Of a stretch of DNA of 39,238 nucleotides, positions 7,700 through 16,255 are shown piece after piece. The stretch comes from Candidatus Poribacteria bacterium (GTDB lineage: Bacteria > Poribacteria > WGA-4E > WGA-3G). How positions within the stretch are numbered: position 1 is the first letter of the stretch; each line of letters starts with the position of its first letter. The DNA lies in NCBI GenBank assembly GCA_003635185.1, contig PYJA01000017.1, forward strand, positions 305-39,542, read 5' to 3'. Position numbers and translations under genes: made by a program. The notes under the pieces are model-generated. The model was not told where the DNA came from, made no database searches, and saw only the letters and a program-made list of their open reading frames with translations.

Positions 7700-8415
7700 A
7701 AATCTTAGGCATTGACACCTCAACCCCTATCGGCAGTGTAGCCCTTATAGATGATGGCAACATAATTGCTGAACACACCCTCAATATTGTCCAAGCACAT
7801 TCCTCCAGGCTGATGCCTGCAATTGACACTGTTCTGAAATGGGGTGATATTACACCAGATGCCTTAGATGGCTGCGCTGTGGGTATTGGGCCTGGGTCAT
7901 TTACTGGCATCCGTATTGGTGTAGCGACCGCAAAATCGCTCTGCTATGCTGTTGACAAACCAATCGTTGGAGTATCAACATTAGAGACTATTGCGTATAA
8001 TCTGCGATGGACAGATGGGTTTGTCTGTCCGATCCTTGATGCGCGGCGGAATGAGATTTATGGTGGTATCTTTCACGGTGGCACAGAATGGCAACGACTC
8101 ACGGACGATCTCTGTTTACCAATTGATGCGTTCTTAGACGAACTGGATAGCCATATCTCACCAGATTCTGCTATTACTTTTGTAGGGGACGGACTTTTAA
8201 GTTATGGAGACGCAGTCCGGGAGAAATTTGATAAGACAAAATCGGGGTTACAAACCCCTCCTACAAGAGAAGACACAGTCCACTTCGCAGATGCCATCTT
8301 TAATGTGCCGCGCGGCGCAACGATTGCTACACTCGGTGCGCAACGCCTGAAACAAGGTGACAGCGATAGTTATTGGACTTTGGTGCCGAACTATGTTAGA
8401 ATTGGATTGTATTAA
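7696..8415 (+). CDS. tsaB: tRNA t6A biosynthesis protein TsaB
   Basis: A 239-aa member of the ASKHA fold, matching TsaB in length. It starts MKILGIDTSTPIGSVAL, the conserved opening strand, followed by H35-S-S and the signature GPGSFTGIRIG at residues 65-75. TsaB is the non-catalytic partner that activates TsaD for threonylcarbamoyl transfer to A37 of ANN-decoding tRNAs in the cytoplasm. It overlaps the methyltransferase stop by 4 bp (ATGA). An oddity is a perfect palindrome, GGGGTTACAAACCCC (8244-8258), read in frame within a surface-like stretch (KSGLQTPPTRE), probably a repeat fragment tolerated in the coding sequence. tsaD, tsaE and tsaC are not in the window. Confidence 0.95.
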   Translation: MKILGIDTSTPIGSVALIDDGNIIAEHTLNIVQAHSSRLMPAIDTVLKWGDITPDALDGCAVGIGPGSFTGIRIGVATAKSLCYAVDKPIVGVSTLETIAYNLRWTDGFVCPILDARRNEIYGGIFHGGTEWQRLTDDLCLPIDAFLDELDSHISPDSAITFVGDGLLSYGDAVREKFDKTKSGLQTPPTREDTVHFADAIFNVPRGATIATLGAQRLKQGDSDSYWTLVPNYVRIGLY

Positions 8416-8471
8416 CAACCGAAACTGATTCCTAAATAACCCACCCGTTTCTTCAATTCGCTTTTCATGAA

Positions 8472-9887
8472 ATGAACCGTATTTTCAAAAACACATCTAC
8501 ATTGTTTAGTGCCCACCTTATCGGCCGTCTCGGCTCACTCGTCCTAACGCTTTGGTTGATGCCTCGTTTTTCGGAGAGTGCGTTGGGCGGCTATTTTGTT
8601 GCAATCGCCCTAACAAACCTGATTGCGAGTCTGACAGAACTCGGTATACATAACCCGTTGATTCGGGAGATGACACTAAATCTCTCTCAAACGCGTCATT
8701 ATCTTGGTAATACACTCCTTGTGCGCCTCGTTTTATCAGTTGTTGCTTATGCGCTCATGATTATCAGTGGTGTATTGCTCGGATATACCTCAGTAATCGT
8801 GACAATGATAGCCTATTTAGGATTGGCAGAAATTGTCAATTCCATTGCACAACTCTATAGATGCGTTTTCCGTGCCCATGAAGAGATGAAGTATGAAGCG
8901 TGGACAGTGGTTGCAGAACGCGGTATTTTTTTTCTTGGTGGTGGTGGGGCAATTCTGCTCGGTTATGAGCTTGTAAACGTGTGTCAGGTGATGTTGATAG
9001 CAAGCGGTGTTAACCTGATTATGAGCATCGGATTCACACGATCCCGTTTCACTCCTCTCCGTTTTGAGCCCAGTCGCCAGCTTATAGTAGTGCTAATGCA
9101 GCAAGCACTCCCTTTTGCTATAGGCAATTTGTTCCACCTCATCTATTTTCGGATTGATGCAATTATGCTTTCAAAACTGAGTCCTGATGGTTTAGATGCA
9201 AATACGTGGTATGGACTGGCGTATACGATTGTTAATGCATTCACGACTTTACCGGGGGCATTTATGGGGGCGATGTTTCCGGTGCTATCACGTGCGTATG
9301 AAAAGGAGCGGGATAGATTGCCTTACGCGTACACATTCGGTGTGCGATGGATGGTGATCTGCGGCGTGCCATTAGCAGTTGGCCTTGCAGCACTTTCCCA
9401 TGAAATTATCGCTGTGTTGCCTATTCCCTATATGCCAGATGCTTTAGAGAAAATCGCAACAGCACTGTTTTGGTTAAGCGGATCAGGTGGATTGATTTTC
9501 TTGACGACCGTTGTCTTGACGATGCTTCGGGCTGCCGATAAACGTCGCGCGTTTTCAGTTCTGATGGGAACAACGGCACTACTGAATATCGGTTTGAATC
9601 TGGTGTTGATTCCGCGTTTCAGCCACGTTGGTGCTGCAATTGCGATGGTCATTTGTGAAGTTTATCTACTTGTCGTTGGGTTTGGTTATATTTCAAAACG
9701 GATTGCTACACTGACTGAAACCCGTTTTATATTTAAATCCATTTTTCTTTCTGCGGTGATGGGCGTAGGTTTGGTGTTATTGAAAGGGATTCTGTCTATT
9801 TGGATTCTGATTCCGTTGGCAATGGTATTTTATGGCGGCGGAATTTTTGTTTTAGGCGAATTTCGGACGAAGTTTGCGTTTGATTAA
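8472..9887 (+). CDS. MOP-superfamily polysaccharide flippase (Wzx-like)
   Basis: A 471-aa polytopic membrane protein with about 12-14 hydrophobic helices spread over its length and few long loops. The opening (NTSTLFSAHLIGRLGSLVLT) and the segment LPFAIGNLFHLIYFRIDAIM, with its D in a membrane helix, fit the polysaccharide biosynthesis/oligosaccharide flippase family (Wzx, RfbX). Such proteins move lipid-linked sugar repeats across the inner membrane. No glycosyltransferases or polymerase are nearby, so the exact cargo cannot be told. The MATE branch is less likely given the sequence feel. It follows tsaB after 56 bp and ends convergent with the HEPN gene. Confidence 0.85.
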   Translation: MNRIFKNTSTLFSAHLIGRLGSLVLTLWLMPRFSESALGGYFVAIALTNLIASLTELGIHNPLIREMTLNLSQTRHYLGNTLLVRLVLSVVAYALMIISGVLLGYTSVIVTMIAYLGLAEIVNSIAQLYRCVFRAHEEMKYEAWTVVAERGIFFLGGGGAILLGYELVNVCQVMLIASGVNLIMSIGFTRSRFTPLRFEPSRQLIVVLMQQALPFAIGNLFHLIYFRIDAIMLSKLSPDGLDANTWYGLAYTIVNAFTTLPGAFMGAMFPVLSRAYEKERDRLPYAYTFGVRWMVICGVPLAVGLAALSHEIIAVLPIPYMPDALEKIATALFWLSGSGGLIFLTTVVLTMLRAADKRRAFSVLMGTTALLNIGLNLVLIPRFSHVGAAIAMVICEVYLLVVGFGYISKRIATLTETRFIFKSIFLSAVMGVGLVLLKGILSIWILIPLAMVFYGGGIFVLGEFRTKFAFD

Positions 9888-9956
9888 ATCTTAAGAACTT
9901 TCCACTTCCGCAATTGAAGAAAGTAGCGTAGATTCACTTCTTTTTCTCGAAAAAAG

Positions 9957-10622
9957 TTAGTTTTGGCTGGAAACAATATGAATCGCTTCACAAATATCCT
10001 GAATAAAATCAAGCGTGCTTGCTACGTCCGCAGGGGAAATTGGCCAACGGGTTACGGTGCCCGGAAAACTCGGATCTAAATCAGCTTCATGGACGATTTG
10101 GTTCCGGCGCTTAACTATCGCAATAAGTTTATTCTTCACGTTTTGCACGTCAAGATTAAGTTGTTTCGCAACAGATGACCACAACTCGCATGGTGAAAAG
10201 AGTCTAACTGCATTTGCAACGTTGTCTGGGTGTTGAAAAGACAAGTGCCCATGTTTTTCTCGGATTTCTGAATCAAGCCATTTATCATCAAGCCATTTAT
10301 CCTTGCTTACGTCATCCTCACTCGCGTCAGAAATACTTTGCATTACTAATTCTATTCCTTCCATTGTCGAGCCTAAAGTCACTTGAAACCTTAAAAAAGC
10401 ATCCGTTTGTGGGTGTTCCCCGTTGTAGACTTCTAACATGCCGATTCTCGTGATTTCATGAATATAGAGGTCAAGCGCGCTAACAATCATGATGATTTGC
10501 GCACGTAATAAATCCGTCAAGTCCATTGCAGCGGTAGTAGCATTATCAAGTGCCGCCTGCAATCCACCAAGGTCTTGCACCCGTGTTATATTTTCACGAA
10601 ATTGTTCAATGGGATTAAGCAT
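9957..10622 (-). CDS. HEPN-domain protein (RiboL-PSP-like)
   Basis: A 221-aa mostly helical protein. An N-terminal helix pair (LTDLLRAQIIMIVSALDLYI, residues 35-54) and the C-terminal motif RRNQIVHEAD give the HEPN hallmark R-x4-H (Arg173, His178), the catalytic pair of many HEPN ribonucleases. The organisation resembles the RiboL-PSP-HEPN group, known from toxins and defence genes. It starts 8 bp inside the end of the ParA-like gene, so the two are translationally coupled. Residues 108-118 (KDKWLDDKWLD) come from a 15-bp tandem duplication. RNase activity is inferred from the motif. An alternative is a catalytically silent HEPN used as an interaction module. Confidence 0.75.
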   Translation of the reverse strand: MLNPIEQFRENITRVQDLGGLQAALDNATTAAMDLTDLLRAQIIMIVSALDLYIHEITRIGMLEVYNGEHPQTDAFLRFQVTLGSTMEGIELVMQSISDASEDDVSKDKWLDDKWLDSEIREKHGHLSFQHPDNVANAVRLFSPCELWSSVAKQLNLDVQNVKNKLIAIVKRRNQIVHEADLDPSFPGTVTRWPISPADVASTLDFIQDICEAIHIVSSQN

Positions 10623-11703
10623 TTTCGGTGAGTGTGATTATACGGTTTGCGCCATCGGAAAATAAAACTCGAAATCTTTTCATAGATTTCTTCATTTTTT
10701 CAAGCACAATTCCTGATTTTTCAAGCTGCTCGTCGCTTAAATCAAAAACTGGAGCGTTATGCTCTTGTGAGAGGGCTATCAACGTATTAAAGTCTGACAC
10801 CTGGAGTATCGGTTGACTTGCTGTATCTTCAAAGAAAAGTGAACGCTGTATATAATCTGATCCGATTTCACTCGCCTTATAATACAATTCATCCGGAAGC
10901 AGCATATCATTTTCGCGTAAAATGGGTATGAGTGTGCGTGCTACTCCATACTTTATTTCGTCAATCCACCTTTTGAAGGCAGCAGCAGGGATACCCTTTT
11001 TTACCCGAAAATTTTGAATTATCGTTCCAAGAAATTTGGGGTGTTTGTCTGGAAAAGGATATATCGCATTTTTGAGCAGATCCATAGTTTTAGCGTATTT
11101 TGCCCACGCGGACCATTTCGGTAAGATAGAGGCAAGACTTACCGTTGCCATCGCTGAAAAGTAGTCAGGAAACATGGGCACAATAAAATAGTCGCTTGTT
11201 GTCAGCAAATTTTGATTAATCGGTCCCAAACTCGGACTCATATCCACCAAAATAAAATCAGCATTGTATTTCTCGGCAGTTCTATCAAAAAGGTAATGCA
11301 AAGAACCAGGTAGATTCTGAAGTGTTACCAGTGAACCGGTAAGTGCCTGCGCAACTCCCAAAGTGACCTCGTATTCGGCAAGACCGATATGACCAGGCAA
11401 CAGATGCATGTTCGGTTGCCCCTCTATTGACTGACAATCCACTGGTTCAATATGTTTAGGACGCGATTCAAAAGCTGGGGAAAGCCCATCCCGGATGTTC
11501 GTTATACCATCTGATGCATACATCAATTCAAAACTTTCAGTTCTTTTGAAACCAAGCACCATACCGGTGAGGCTGCACTGTGGGTCACAGTCAACAATAA
11601 TAACCTTTTTCCCTTTATTCGCTAACATCCAACCGAGATTAAAAGTGGTTGTCGTCTTCCCTACGCCACCTTTGTGATTGAAAAGTGCTATCTGTTTTGC
11701 CAT
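10615..11703 (-). CDS. ParA-like (SIMIBI) ATPase of a ParA-HEPN cassette
   Basis: A 362-aa ParA/MinD-type P-loop ATPase. It shows the deviant Walker A KGGVGKTT at 11-18, VDCDPQ (A' region) at 37-42, and Walker B-like ILVDMSPS at 151-158 followed by NQNLLTTSDYFIVP. It is longer than plasmid ParA and carries extra segments after residue 180 (KFLGTIIQNF) that I associate with a distinct stand-alone ParA group. No parB, parS or plasmid replication gene is near; the partner is instead the coupled HEPN gene, so chromosome or plasmid partition is unlikely. A regulatory or defence switch controlling a HEPN RNase is inferred. The upstream region is very A+T-rich and shared with the divergent peroxiredoxin gene. 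Confidence 0.85.
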   Translation of the reverse strand: MAKQIALFNHKGGVGKTTTTFNLGWMLANKGKKVIIVDCDPQCSLTGMVLGFKRTESFELMYASDGITNIRDGLSPAFESRPKHIEPVDCQSIEGQPNMHLLPGHIGLAEYEVTLGVAQALTGSLVTLQNLPGSLHYLFDRTAEKYNADFILVDMSPSLGPINQNLLTTSDYFIVPMFPDYFSAMATVSLASILPKWSAWAKYAKTMDLLKNAIYPFPDKHPKFLGTIIQNFRVKKGIPAAAFKRWIDEIKYGVARTLIPILRENDMLLPDELYYKASEIGSDYIQRSLFFEDTASQPILQVSDFNTLIALSQEHNAPVFDLSDEQLEKSGIVLEKMKKSMKRFRVLFSDGANRIITLTENA

Positions 11704-11786
11704 GTTAATATACCCTTTTAGCCAAGAAACACTACAATTTAGTATGAATCGTTTACCTGATATTTCACAATTATATCTAATTACTA

Positions 11787-11816
11787 TTTACAAATTATAC
11801 TCTATAATTCTATAAT
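11787..11816 (+). promoter_or_regulatory. promoter of the UGA-containing peroxiredoxin
   Basis: TTTACA (11787-11792), an 18-bp spacer, and TATAAT (11811-11816) in a very A+T-rich stretch. A second TATAAT lies at 11803-11808. The predicted leader to the ATG at 11870 is about 47 nt. An extra TTGACA at 11834 has no good -10 partner. Confidence 0.5.
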
Positions 11817-11869
11817 TGTCAAAAATTAACACACTTGACATAACCTCTATTTTCTGCGAAAATAACCGT

Positions 11870-12394
11870 ATGCCACGCAAAAACAAAATCCTCAATATAG
11901 GCGATACTGCCCCCTTATTTTCACTGCCATCACATCGGCGACAGGTTGTATCACTTACCTCTTATCGTGAAGAACAACACGTGATTTTAGCCTTTTTCCG
12001 AGGCACCTGGTGACCAAACAGCCGCCGCCAGTTGGCTGCAGTACAAGAACATTCTGAGGATTACGCAAAATATAACGCAACACCAATCGCTATTGCGGGA
12101 CAGTGGCCTCGTGAACTACGAGGTTTTGCTGAACGGAACGGCATTACGTATCCGCTATTAGTTGACAAAGATCGGAGCGTTATCAAGAGTTATGGTGTGT
12201 ATCACTGGCTCAGTTTTGAGGCGTATAACATCGCCAGACCAGCTATCTTCCTCATTGACAAACTTGGGACAATTCGGTATATGTATATCGGATCGCACCA
12301 GTTTGATTTGGTGGATCATAATGAGGTGCTTGAATGCTTGAAGTCAATAGACAGCAATAAAATGATTTTGAATTGCAATAAAGATGTGGTATAA
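11870..12394 (+). CDS. peroxiredoxin (AhpC/TSA-like) with in-frame UGA at the catalytic cysteine, probable selenoprotein
   Basis: Read through one TGA (12011-12013), the frame gives a 174-aa thioredoxin-fold peroxiredoxin. It opens with GDTAPLFSLPS and has the beta-strand/active-site block VILAFFRGTW-U-PNSRRQL. It continues through PIAIAGQWPRELRGFAERNG, YPLLVDKDRSVIKSYGVYH and the cis-Pro region NIARPAIFLID. Relatives have FFRGTWCPxCR, so UGA falls exactly on the peroxidatic Cys (residue 48) and the CxxC partner is Ser. Coding character and frame continue for 127 codons after the TGA, which argues against a random nonsense mutation. The ATG at 11870 begins the conserved part; a TTG at 11816 would add 18 residues. 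Selenocysteine needs SelA/B/C/D elsewhere in the genome, none seen here. Expected role: cytoplasmic peroxide reduction. Confidence 0.8.
12011..12039 (+). promoter_or_regulatory. candidate bacterial SECIS element
   Basis: Directly after the UGA, GCCGCC (12024-12029) can pair with GGCTGC (12034-12039) around the loop AGTT, with one C-T mismatch. The apical loop begins 16 nt after the UGA and has G at its second position. Those features match the general bacterial SECIS rule of a short G-containing loop about 16-37 nt downstream. An alternative stem is CAGCC with GGCTG. Judged by eye, without energy calculation. Confidence 0.45.
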
Positions 12395-12395
12395 T
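12368..12395 (+). promoter_or_regulatory. promoter of the riboflavin operon
   Basis: TTGAAT (12368-12373), a 16-bp spacer and TATAAT (12390-12395). The -10 box overlaps the stop codon of the peroxiredoxin gene. The leader to ribD would be only about 25-30 nt, which leaves no room for an FMN riboswitch. Confidence 0.65.
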
Positions 12396-12428
12396 ATTAT
12401 ATGTACAGCATTGTAGGTGATGCATGCG

Positions 12429-13532
12429 ATGAACGAGACGCATATAGCATTTATGAACCGCGCATTGGCTTTGGCACAGCAGGGAAAGGGACGCACAAGT
12501 CCGAATCCGCTTGTCGGCGCGGTGATTGTTAATGCTGGGAAGATTGTCGGTGAAGGGTGGCATCAGAAAGCAGGTGAACCCCACGCGGAAATTCACGCAT
12601 TGCGCGCAGCTAGTGAGAAAGCAAAAGGTGGCACACTCTATGTAAATCTTGAGCCGTGTTGTCATTGGGGGCGAACACCACCTTGCACTGATGCGCTTAT
12701 TGAAGCGGGAATTGCCCATGTCTTTGCTGCACATTTAGACCCGAATCCGAAAGTCGCAGGAAAAGGTATTCAGCAGTTAGCAGAAGCAGGTATAAAAGTT
12801 AACGTAGGAGTGTGTGCAGAAGCAGCGGAAAATTTAAATGAGATTTACATAAAGCATGTGAAAACGGGTTACCCGTTTGTTATATTGAAAATGGCGATGA
12901 GTTTGGATGGAAAAATCGCAACGTCCGCAGGTGAATCGCAATGGATTACGTCTCCAGCATCACGTCAAAAAGCGCATGAGGTCCGCGATGAAGTAGACGC
13001 AATTCTTGTCGGAATTGGGACTATTGTAAGCGATGATCCTTCGTTGACTACTCGGTTGCCCGACAAACGGGGAAAAGACGCGACGCGGGTTGTATTAGAC
13101 TCACACGGGCGCACACGGACATCAACAAAGATATTTAACCCAGAAAGTGAAGCTGGCGTTATTATTGCTGTTACGCCGCAAGCCCCTGACAAAAACATCG
13201 CTACTTTGGAAAAGGCGGGTGCCGAAGTTATCGTTACACCTGCGAAAGAAGGGCGAGTCTGCTTTAAAACATTGATGAAGACATTAGGAGCACGCGGGAT
13301 AACAAGTGTTTTGGTAGAAGGTGGTGGCAAAGTCAACGCGAGCGCATTAACGTCAGGTGTTGTGGATAAAGCGATGTGCTTTGTTGCTCCCAAATTCATC
13401 GGTGGCAAAGATGCACCGGGTGCCCTTGACGGTGAAGGAATCAAACGTTTAGCAGACGCACCCGAATTAGAACGACTGACTATCACCCAACTTGACTGTG
13501 ACCTATTGATAGAAGGATATTTCGTTAAATAA
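12429..13532 (+). CDS. ribD: bifunctional riboflavin deaminase/reductase RibD
   Basis: A 367-aa two-domain enzyme catalysing the second and third steps of riboflavin synthesis: deamination of the pyrimidine ring and NADPH reduction of the ribosyl side chain. The N-terminal cytidine-deaminase-like domain carries HAE (His52, Glu54) and EPCCHWGRTPPC (Cys77, Cys86), the zinc site. The C-terminal reductase domain begins near residue 145 (VILKMAMSLDGKIATSAGES) and includes VLVEGGGKVNASAL. The ATG at 12429 was chosen because AGGTGA at 12415-12420 lies 8 bp upstream; GTG 12417 and ATG 12420 are also in frame. Its stop overlaps the ribE start (TAATG), which shows coupling. Confidence 0.96.
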   Translation: MNETHIAFMNRALALAQQGKGRTSPNPLVGAVIVNAGKIVGEGWHQKAGEPHAEIHALRAASEKAKGGTLYVNLEPCCHWGRTPPCTDALIEAGIAHVFAAHLDPNPKVAGKGIQQLAEAGIKVNVGVCAEAAENLNEIYIKHVKTGYPFVILKMAMSLDGKIATSAGESQWITSPASRQKAHEVRDEVDAILVGIGTIVSDDPSLTTRLPDKRGKDATRVVLDSHGRTRTSTKIFNPESEAGVIIAVTPQAPDKNIATLEKAGAEVIVTPAKEGRVCFKTLMKTLGARGITSVLVEGGGKVNASALTSGVVDKAMCFVAPKFIGGKDAPGALDGEGIKRLADAPELERLTITQLDCDLLIEGYFVK

Positions 13533-14176
13533 TGTTTACCGGAATCGTTGAAGAAATTGGCACAATTACCGAAGTACACCCACAGTCCAGCGGTGTAACT
13601 GCCAAAATTAAGGCAGAAACGGTGCTGGAAGATGCCAAAATAGGTGATAGTATCGCTGTTGATGGTCCGTGCCTGACAGTCCGCAATCTTGAACAAGGAA
13701 CGTTTATTGTTGATATAAGTGAGGAAACGCTCCGCAGAACCACCTTACGTTCATGCAAAGTCGGCACACGTGCCAATCTGGAACGTTCACTTCGGTTAGG
13801 AGATCGCATCGGCGGGCATCTGGTGTTAGGGCATGTTGATGAAATTGCGACTATTAGCGGATGGAAGAACGAAGGCAGCTCTGCAATCATGCAGGTAACA
13901 GTTAGTCCAGAAGTGAAACCTTACATCGCCTATAAAGGTTCTATTGCTGTTGATGGCGTGAGTTTAACCATCGCGAACGTATCTGATAATAAGTTTGAGG
14001 TCGCGCTCATTCCTCACACTTTACAAGTTACGACCCTTGGAGATAAGCGAAGCGGCGATAGCGTGAATATTGAAGTTGATGTGATGGCGCGCTATATTGA
14101 AACCCTAATGCAAAACCATGTCCCACCATCGCAAACGATAGACTTAGAATTCTTACAAAAACATGGGTACGGTTAA
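13532..14176 (+). CDS. ribE: riboflavin synthase alpha subunit
   Basis: A 214-aa enzyme that dismutates two 6,7-dimethyl-8-ribityllumazines into riboflavin. It begins with the invariant [10 protein letters not shown] and shows the internal duplication of the family: two lumazine-binding domains marked by [14 protein letters not shown] (38-50) and [13 protein letters not shown] (135-147). The C-terminal helix carries the trimer region. It overlaps ribD by one base. Also named ribC in other bacteria. Confidence 0.97.
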   Translation: MFTGIVEEIGTITEVHPQSSGVTAKIKAETVLEDAKIGDSIAVDGPCLTVRNLEQGTFIVDISEETLRRTTLRSCKVGTRANLERSLRLGDRIGGHLVLGHVDEIATISGWKNEGSSAIMQVTVSPEVKPYIAYKGSIAVDGVSLTIANVSDNKFEVALIPHTLQVTTLGDKRSGDSVNIEVDVMARYIETLMQNHVPPSQTIDLEFLQKHGYG

Positions 14177-14199
14177 GGAAGCGAAGGCGAGAAAGTGTT

Positions 14200-15417
14200 A
14201 TGAAATTTAGTACCATCCCTGAGGCATTATCTGCTATTAAAACGGGTGACATGATTATTGTTGTTGACGAACCTGACCGCGAAAATGAAGGTGACCTCAT
14301 TATGGCGGCAGAGAAGGTAACGGCAGAATCCATTAACTTTATGGCAAAGCACGGGCGCGGATTGATCTGTCTCCCCACTTGTTCAGAACGTCTCGCGGAA
14401 CTCCAACTTAATCCCATGGTCATGGACAACACAGCACAGATGCAGACTGCGTTTACTGTGACGATTGACGCGAAAGAGGTCACGACAGGGATTTCTGCCC
14501 AAGAAAGGGCATATACCATTCGGAAATTTGTTGATGAAAACGCTGTTCCGTCAGATTTTGTCCGACCGGGGCATATCTTCCCGTTGGAAGCAAAACCGGG
14601 GGGTGTGCTCCGACGCGCTGGACATACGGAAGCAACGGTTGATTTGGCACGACTTGCCGGATTATATCCTGCAGGCGTTTTGTGTGAAGTCCTTAACGAT
14701 GATGGCACGATGGCACGTGTGCCTGAACTATTTGAGTTCGCGCAACAACACAACCTCAAAATTATCACTATTTCTGACCTTATCGCATATCGCCGCCGCA
14801 CCGAAACCTTGATTAAACAGGTTTCAACAGCAGAAATCCCGACTGCTCACGGAGAATTCAAACTACACGCTTATGAGAGCAACGTTGATGGAGAACCTAC
14901 ACCGGGTGAGCCAGCTGATACACACGTTGCGTTAACGAAAGGCACAATTGCGAATGGAGAACCTATATTGGTGAGGGTGCATTCACAGTGTTTAACAGGC
15001 GATGTCTTCGGTTCACTCCGTTGTGATTGTGGCGAACAACTCCAAATTGCGCTTCAAAACATTGAGAAAGAGGGCAGGGGTGTGCTGTTGTACATGCGCC
15101 AAGAAGGGAGAGGTATGGGACTTAAAAACAAAATTCGTGCTTATCATCTCCAAGACAACGAAGGTTTAGACACTGTTGAAGCGAATGAACGTCTCGGATT
15201 TCCACCAGATTTACGTGACTACGGTATCGGCGCGCAAATTCTCGTGGATTTAGGCGTGAAAAAGATGCGGCTTATGACTAATAATCCGCATAAAGTGAAA
15301 GGGTTATCAGGTTATGGGTTGGAGATCGTAGAACAAATTCCCTTACAAACAACACCGAACCCATTTAACCAAAGTTATCTACAAACAAAACGCACAAAAC
15401 TGGGACATCTCCTTTAA
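14200..15417 (+). CDS. ribBA: bifunctional DHBP synthase / GTP cyclohydrolase II RibBA
   Basis: A 405-aa fusion supplying both starting branches of riboflavin synthesis. The N-terminal 3,4-dihydroxy-2-butanone-4-phosphate synthase has [11 protein letters not shown] (acidic metal site, Asp26, Glu28, Glu30) and [15 protein letters not shown]. The C-terminal GTP cyclohydrolase II begins near residue 210 and has the zinc cysteines in [20 protein letters not shown] (264, 275, 277) followed by [12 protein letters not shown]. Both domains look intact. It follows ribE after 23 bp. It is separated from ribH by a 248-bp spacer holding palindromic repeats. Confidence 0.97.
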   Translation: MKFSTIPEALSAIKTGDMIIVVDEPDRENEGDLIMAAEKVTAESINFMAKHGRGLICLPTCSERLAELQLNPMVMDNTAQMQTAFTVTIDAKEVTTGISAQERAYTIRKFVDENAVPSDFVRPGHIFPLEAKPGGVLRRAGHTEATVDLARLAGLYPAGVLCEVLNDDGTMARVPELFEFAQQHNLKIITISDLIAYRRRTETLIKQVSTAEIPTAHGEFKLHAYESNVDGEPTPGEPADTHVALTKGTIANGEPILVRVHSQCLTGDVFGSLRCDCGEQLQIALQNIEKEGRGVLLYMRQEGRGMGLKNKIRAYHLQDNEGLDTVEANERLGFPPDLRDYGIGAQILVDLGVKKMRLMTNNPHKVKGLSGYGLEIVEQIPLQTTPNPFNQSYLQTKRTKLGHLL

Positions 15418-15463
15418 TTAACTCAAGTCGCTACCTTGTCCCACAATCTGTATGAAGATTAAG

Positions 15464-15568
15464 AAATAAATTGGGTAATTTGGCGAGGTTAGGAAACCTC
15501 GCCCAGCAAGGGAGGTGCACCTGCTGCTGGCGAGGTTTCCTAACCTCGCCACAGGACCGATTTATTTA
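15464..15568. repeat. double-palindrome repeat element, copy 1 (ribBA-ribH spacer)
   Basis: The ends AAATAAATTGGGT and ACCGATTTATTTA are inverted. Inside, GGCGAGGTTAGGAAACCTCG (15482-; 22 bp with its last CC) is itself a near-palindrome and is repeated in inverse at 15529-15550; between them is an AGGTGCACCT palindrome. A related copy is at 36144-36224. It probably folds as a strong stem in RNA and could act on readthrough from ribBA to ribH. Confidence 0.8.
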
Positions 15569-15585
15569 GTTTGCGTTCTACGGAT

Positions 15586-15613
15586 GCACAAACTGAAAGT
15601 TTGTGCTACAAAG
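15586..15613. repeat. short palindromic unit AGCACAAACT...AGTTTGTGCT
   Basis: GCACAAACTGAAAGTTTGTGCTACAAA is a near-perfect hairpin. The same unit recurs near 30336-30353, three times at 31782-31874, and at 33230-33256, so it is a dispersed family that occurs alone and inside larger elements. Confidence 0.75.
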
Positions 15614-15665
15614 TTGCAACTTGGATTAATTAACAAATTATCTTCTTTCAGGATTAAAAAGAAAT

Positions 15666-16145
15666 ATGCCAAACATATATGAAGGTGACCTAAATAGCAA
15701 TGGACTCAAATTCGGGATCATTGTCAGTCGATTTAATAGTTTCATCACGACCAAACTTTTAGATGGCGCGCTTGATGCCATTAAACGGCACGGCGGCAAC
15801 TTAGAGGAAGTGGATGTTGTGTGGATTCCTGGTGCTTTTGAGATGCCAAGTATCGCCAAACAACTTGCTGAAAGTAAACGATACGATGCGCTTATCTGTA
15901 TCGGTGCTGTTATTCGTGGTGCTACACCGCATTTTGATTATGTTGCGGGTGAAAGTGCCAAAGGTATCGCGCACGTTTCTCTGAATACCGGTATCCCGAT
16001 TATCTATGGAATTATTACCACAGACACGATTGAACAAGCGATTGAACGTGCAGGAACAAAAGCGGGGAACAAAGGTGCTGAGGCAGCGGTAACCGCAATT
16101 GAAATGGCGAATCTTCGCAAACAACTGCAAACACTATCGAGTTAA
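15666..16145 (+). CDS. ribH: 6,7-dimethyl-8-ribityllumazine synthase
   Basis: A 159-aa lumazine synthase, condensing dihydroxybutanone phosphate with the ribitylaminouracil to make the substrate of riboflavin synthase. Key segments: [12 protein letters not shown] (substrate Phe23 region), [10 protein letters not shown], and [14 protein letters not shown] with catalytic His89. Length fits the 60-mer or pentamer forming family. It closes the rib gene set; no phosphatase or RibF is present. The 248-bp spacer before it contains repeats, so it may have its own promoter. Confidence 0.97.
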   Translation: MPNIYEGDLNSNGLKFGIIVSRFNSFITTKLLDGALDAIKRHGGNLEEVDVVWIPGAFEMPSIAKQLAESKRYDALICIGAVIRGATPHFDYVAGESAKGIAHVSLNTGIPIIYGIITTDTIEQAIERAGTKAGNKGAEAAVTAIEMANLRKQLQTLSS

Positions 16146-16255
16146 TTTAGTATGAGTGAATGAACAAACGCTATTTCATGGACAACTAACCTATGGGGAG
16201 ACGCAAAACCCCTGCATTATTCGGAACGCAAATACGTATGATGGAGATTAACCCA

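Noticed and set aside
11870..12394. Peroxiredoxin read as an ordinary nonsense pseudogene
   Set aside because: The stop is UGA rather than UAA or UAG, falls on the catalytic cysteine, and no other disabling change is present.
12396..12428. FMN riboswitch upstream of ribD
   Set aside because: The space between the -10 box and the start is too short, and none of the conserved RFN blocks are seen upstream.
12965..13696. 243-codon frame antisense to ribD/ribE
   Set aside because: Both overlapped genes are certain by motif; the antisense translation is Ser/Thr/Pro-rich with no family resemblance.
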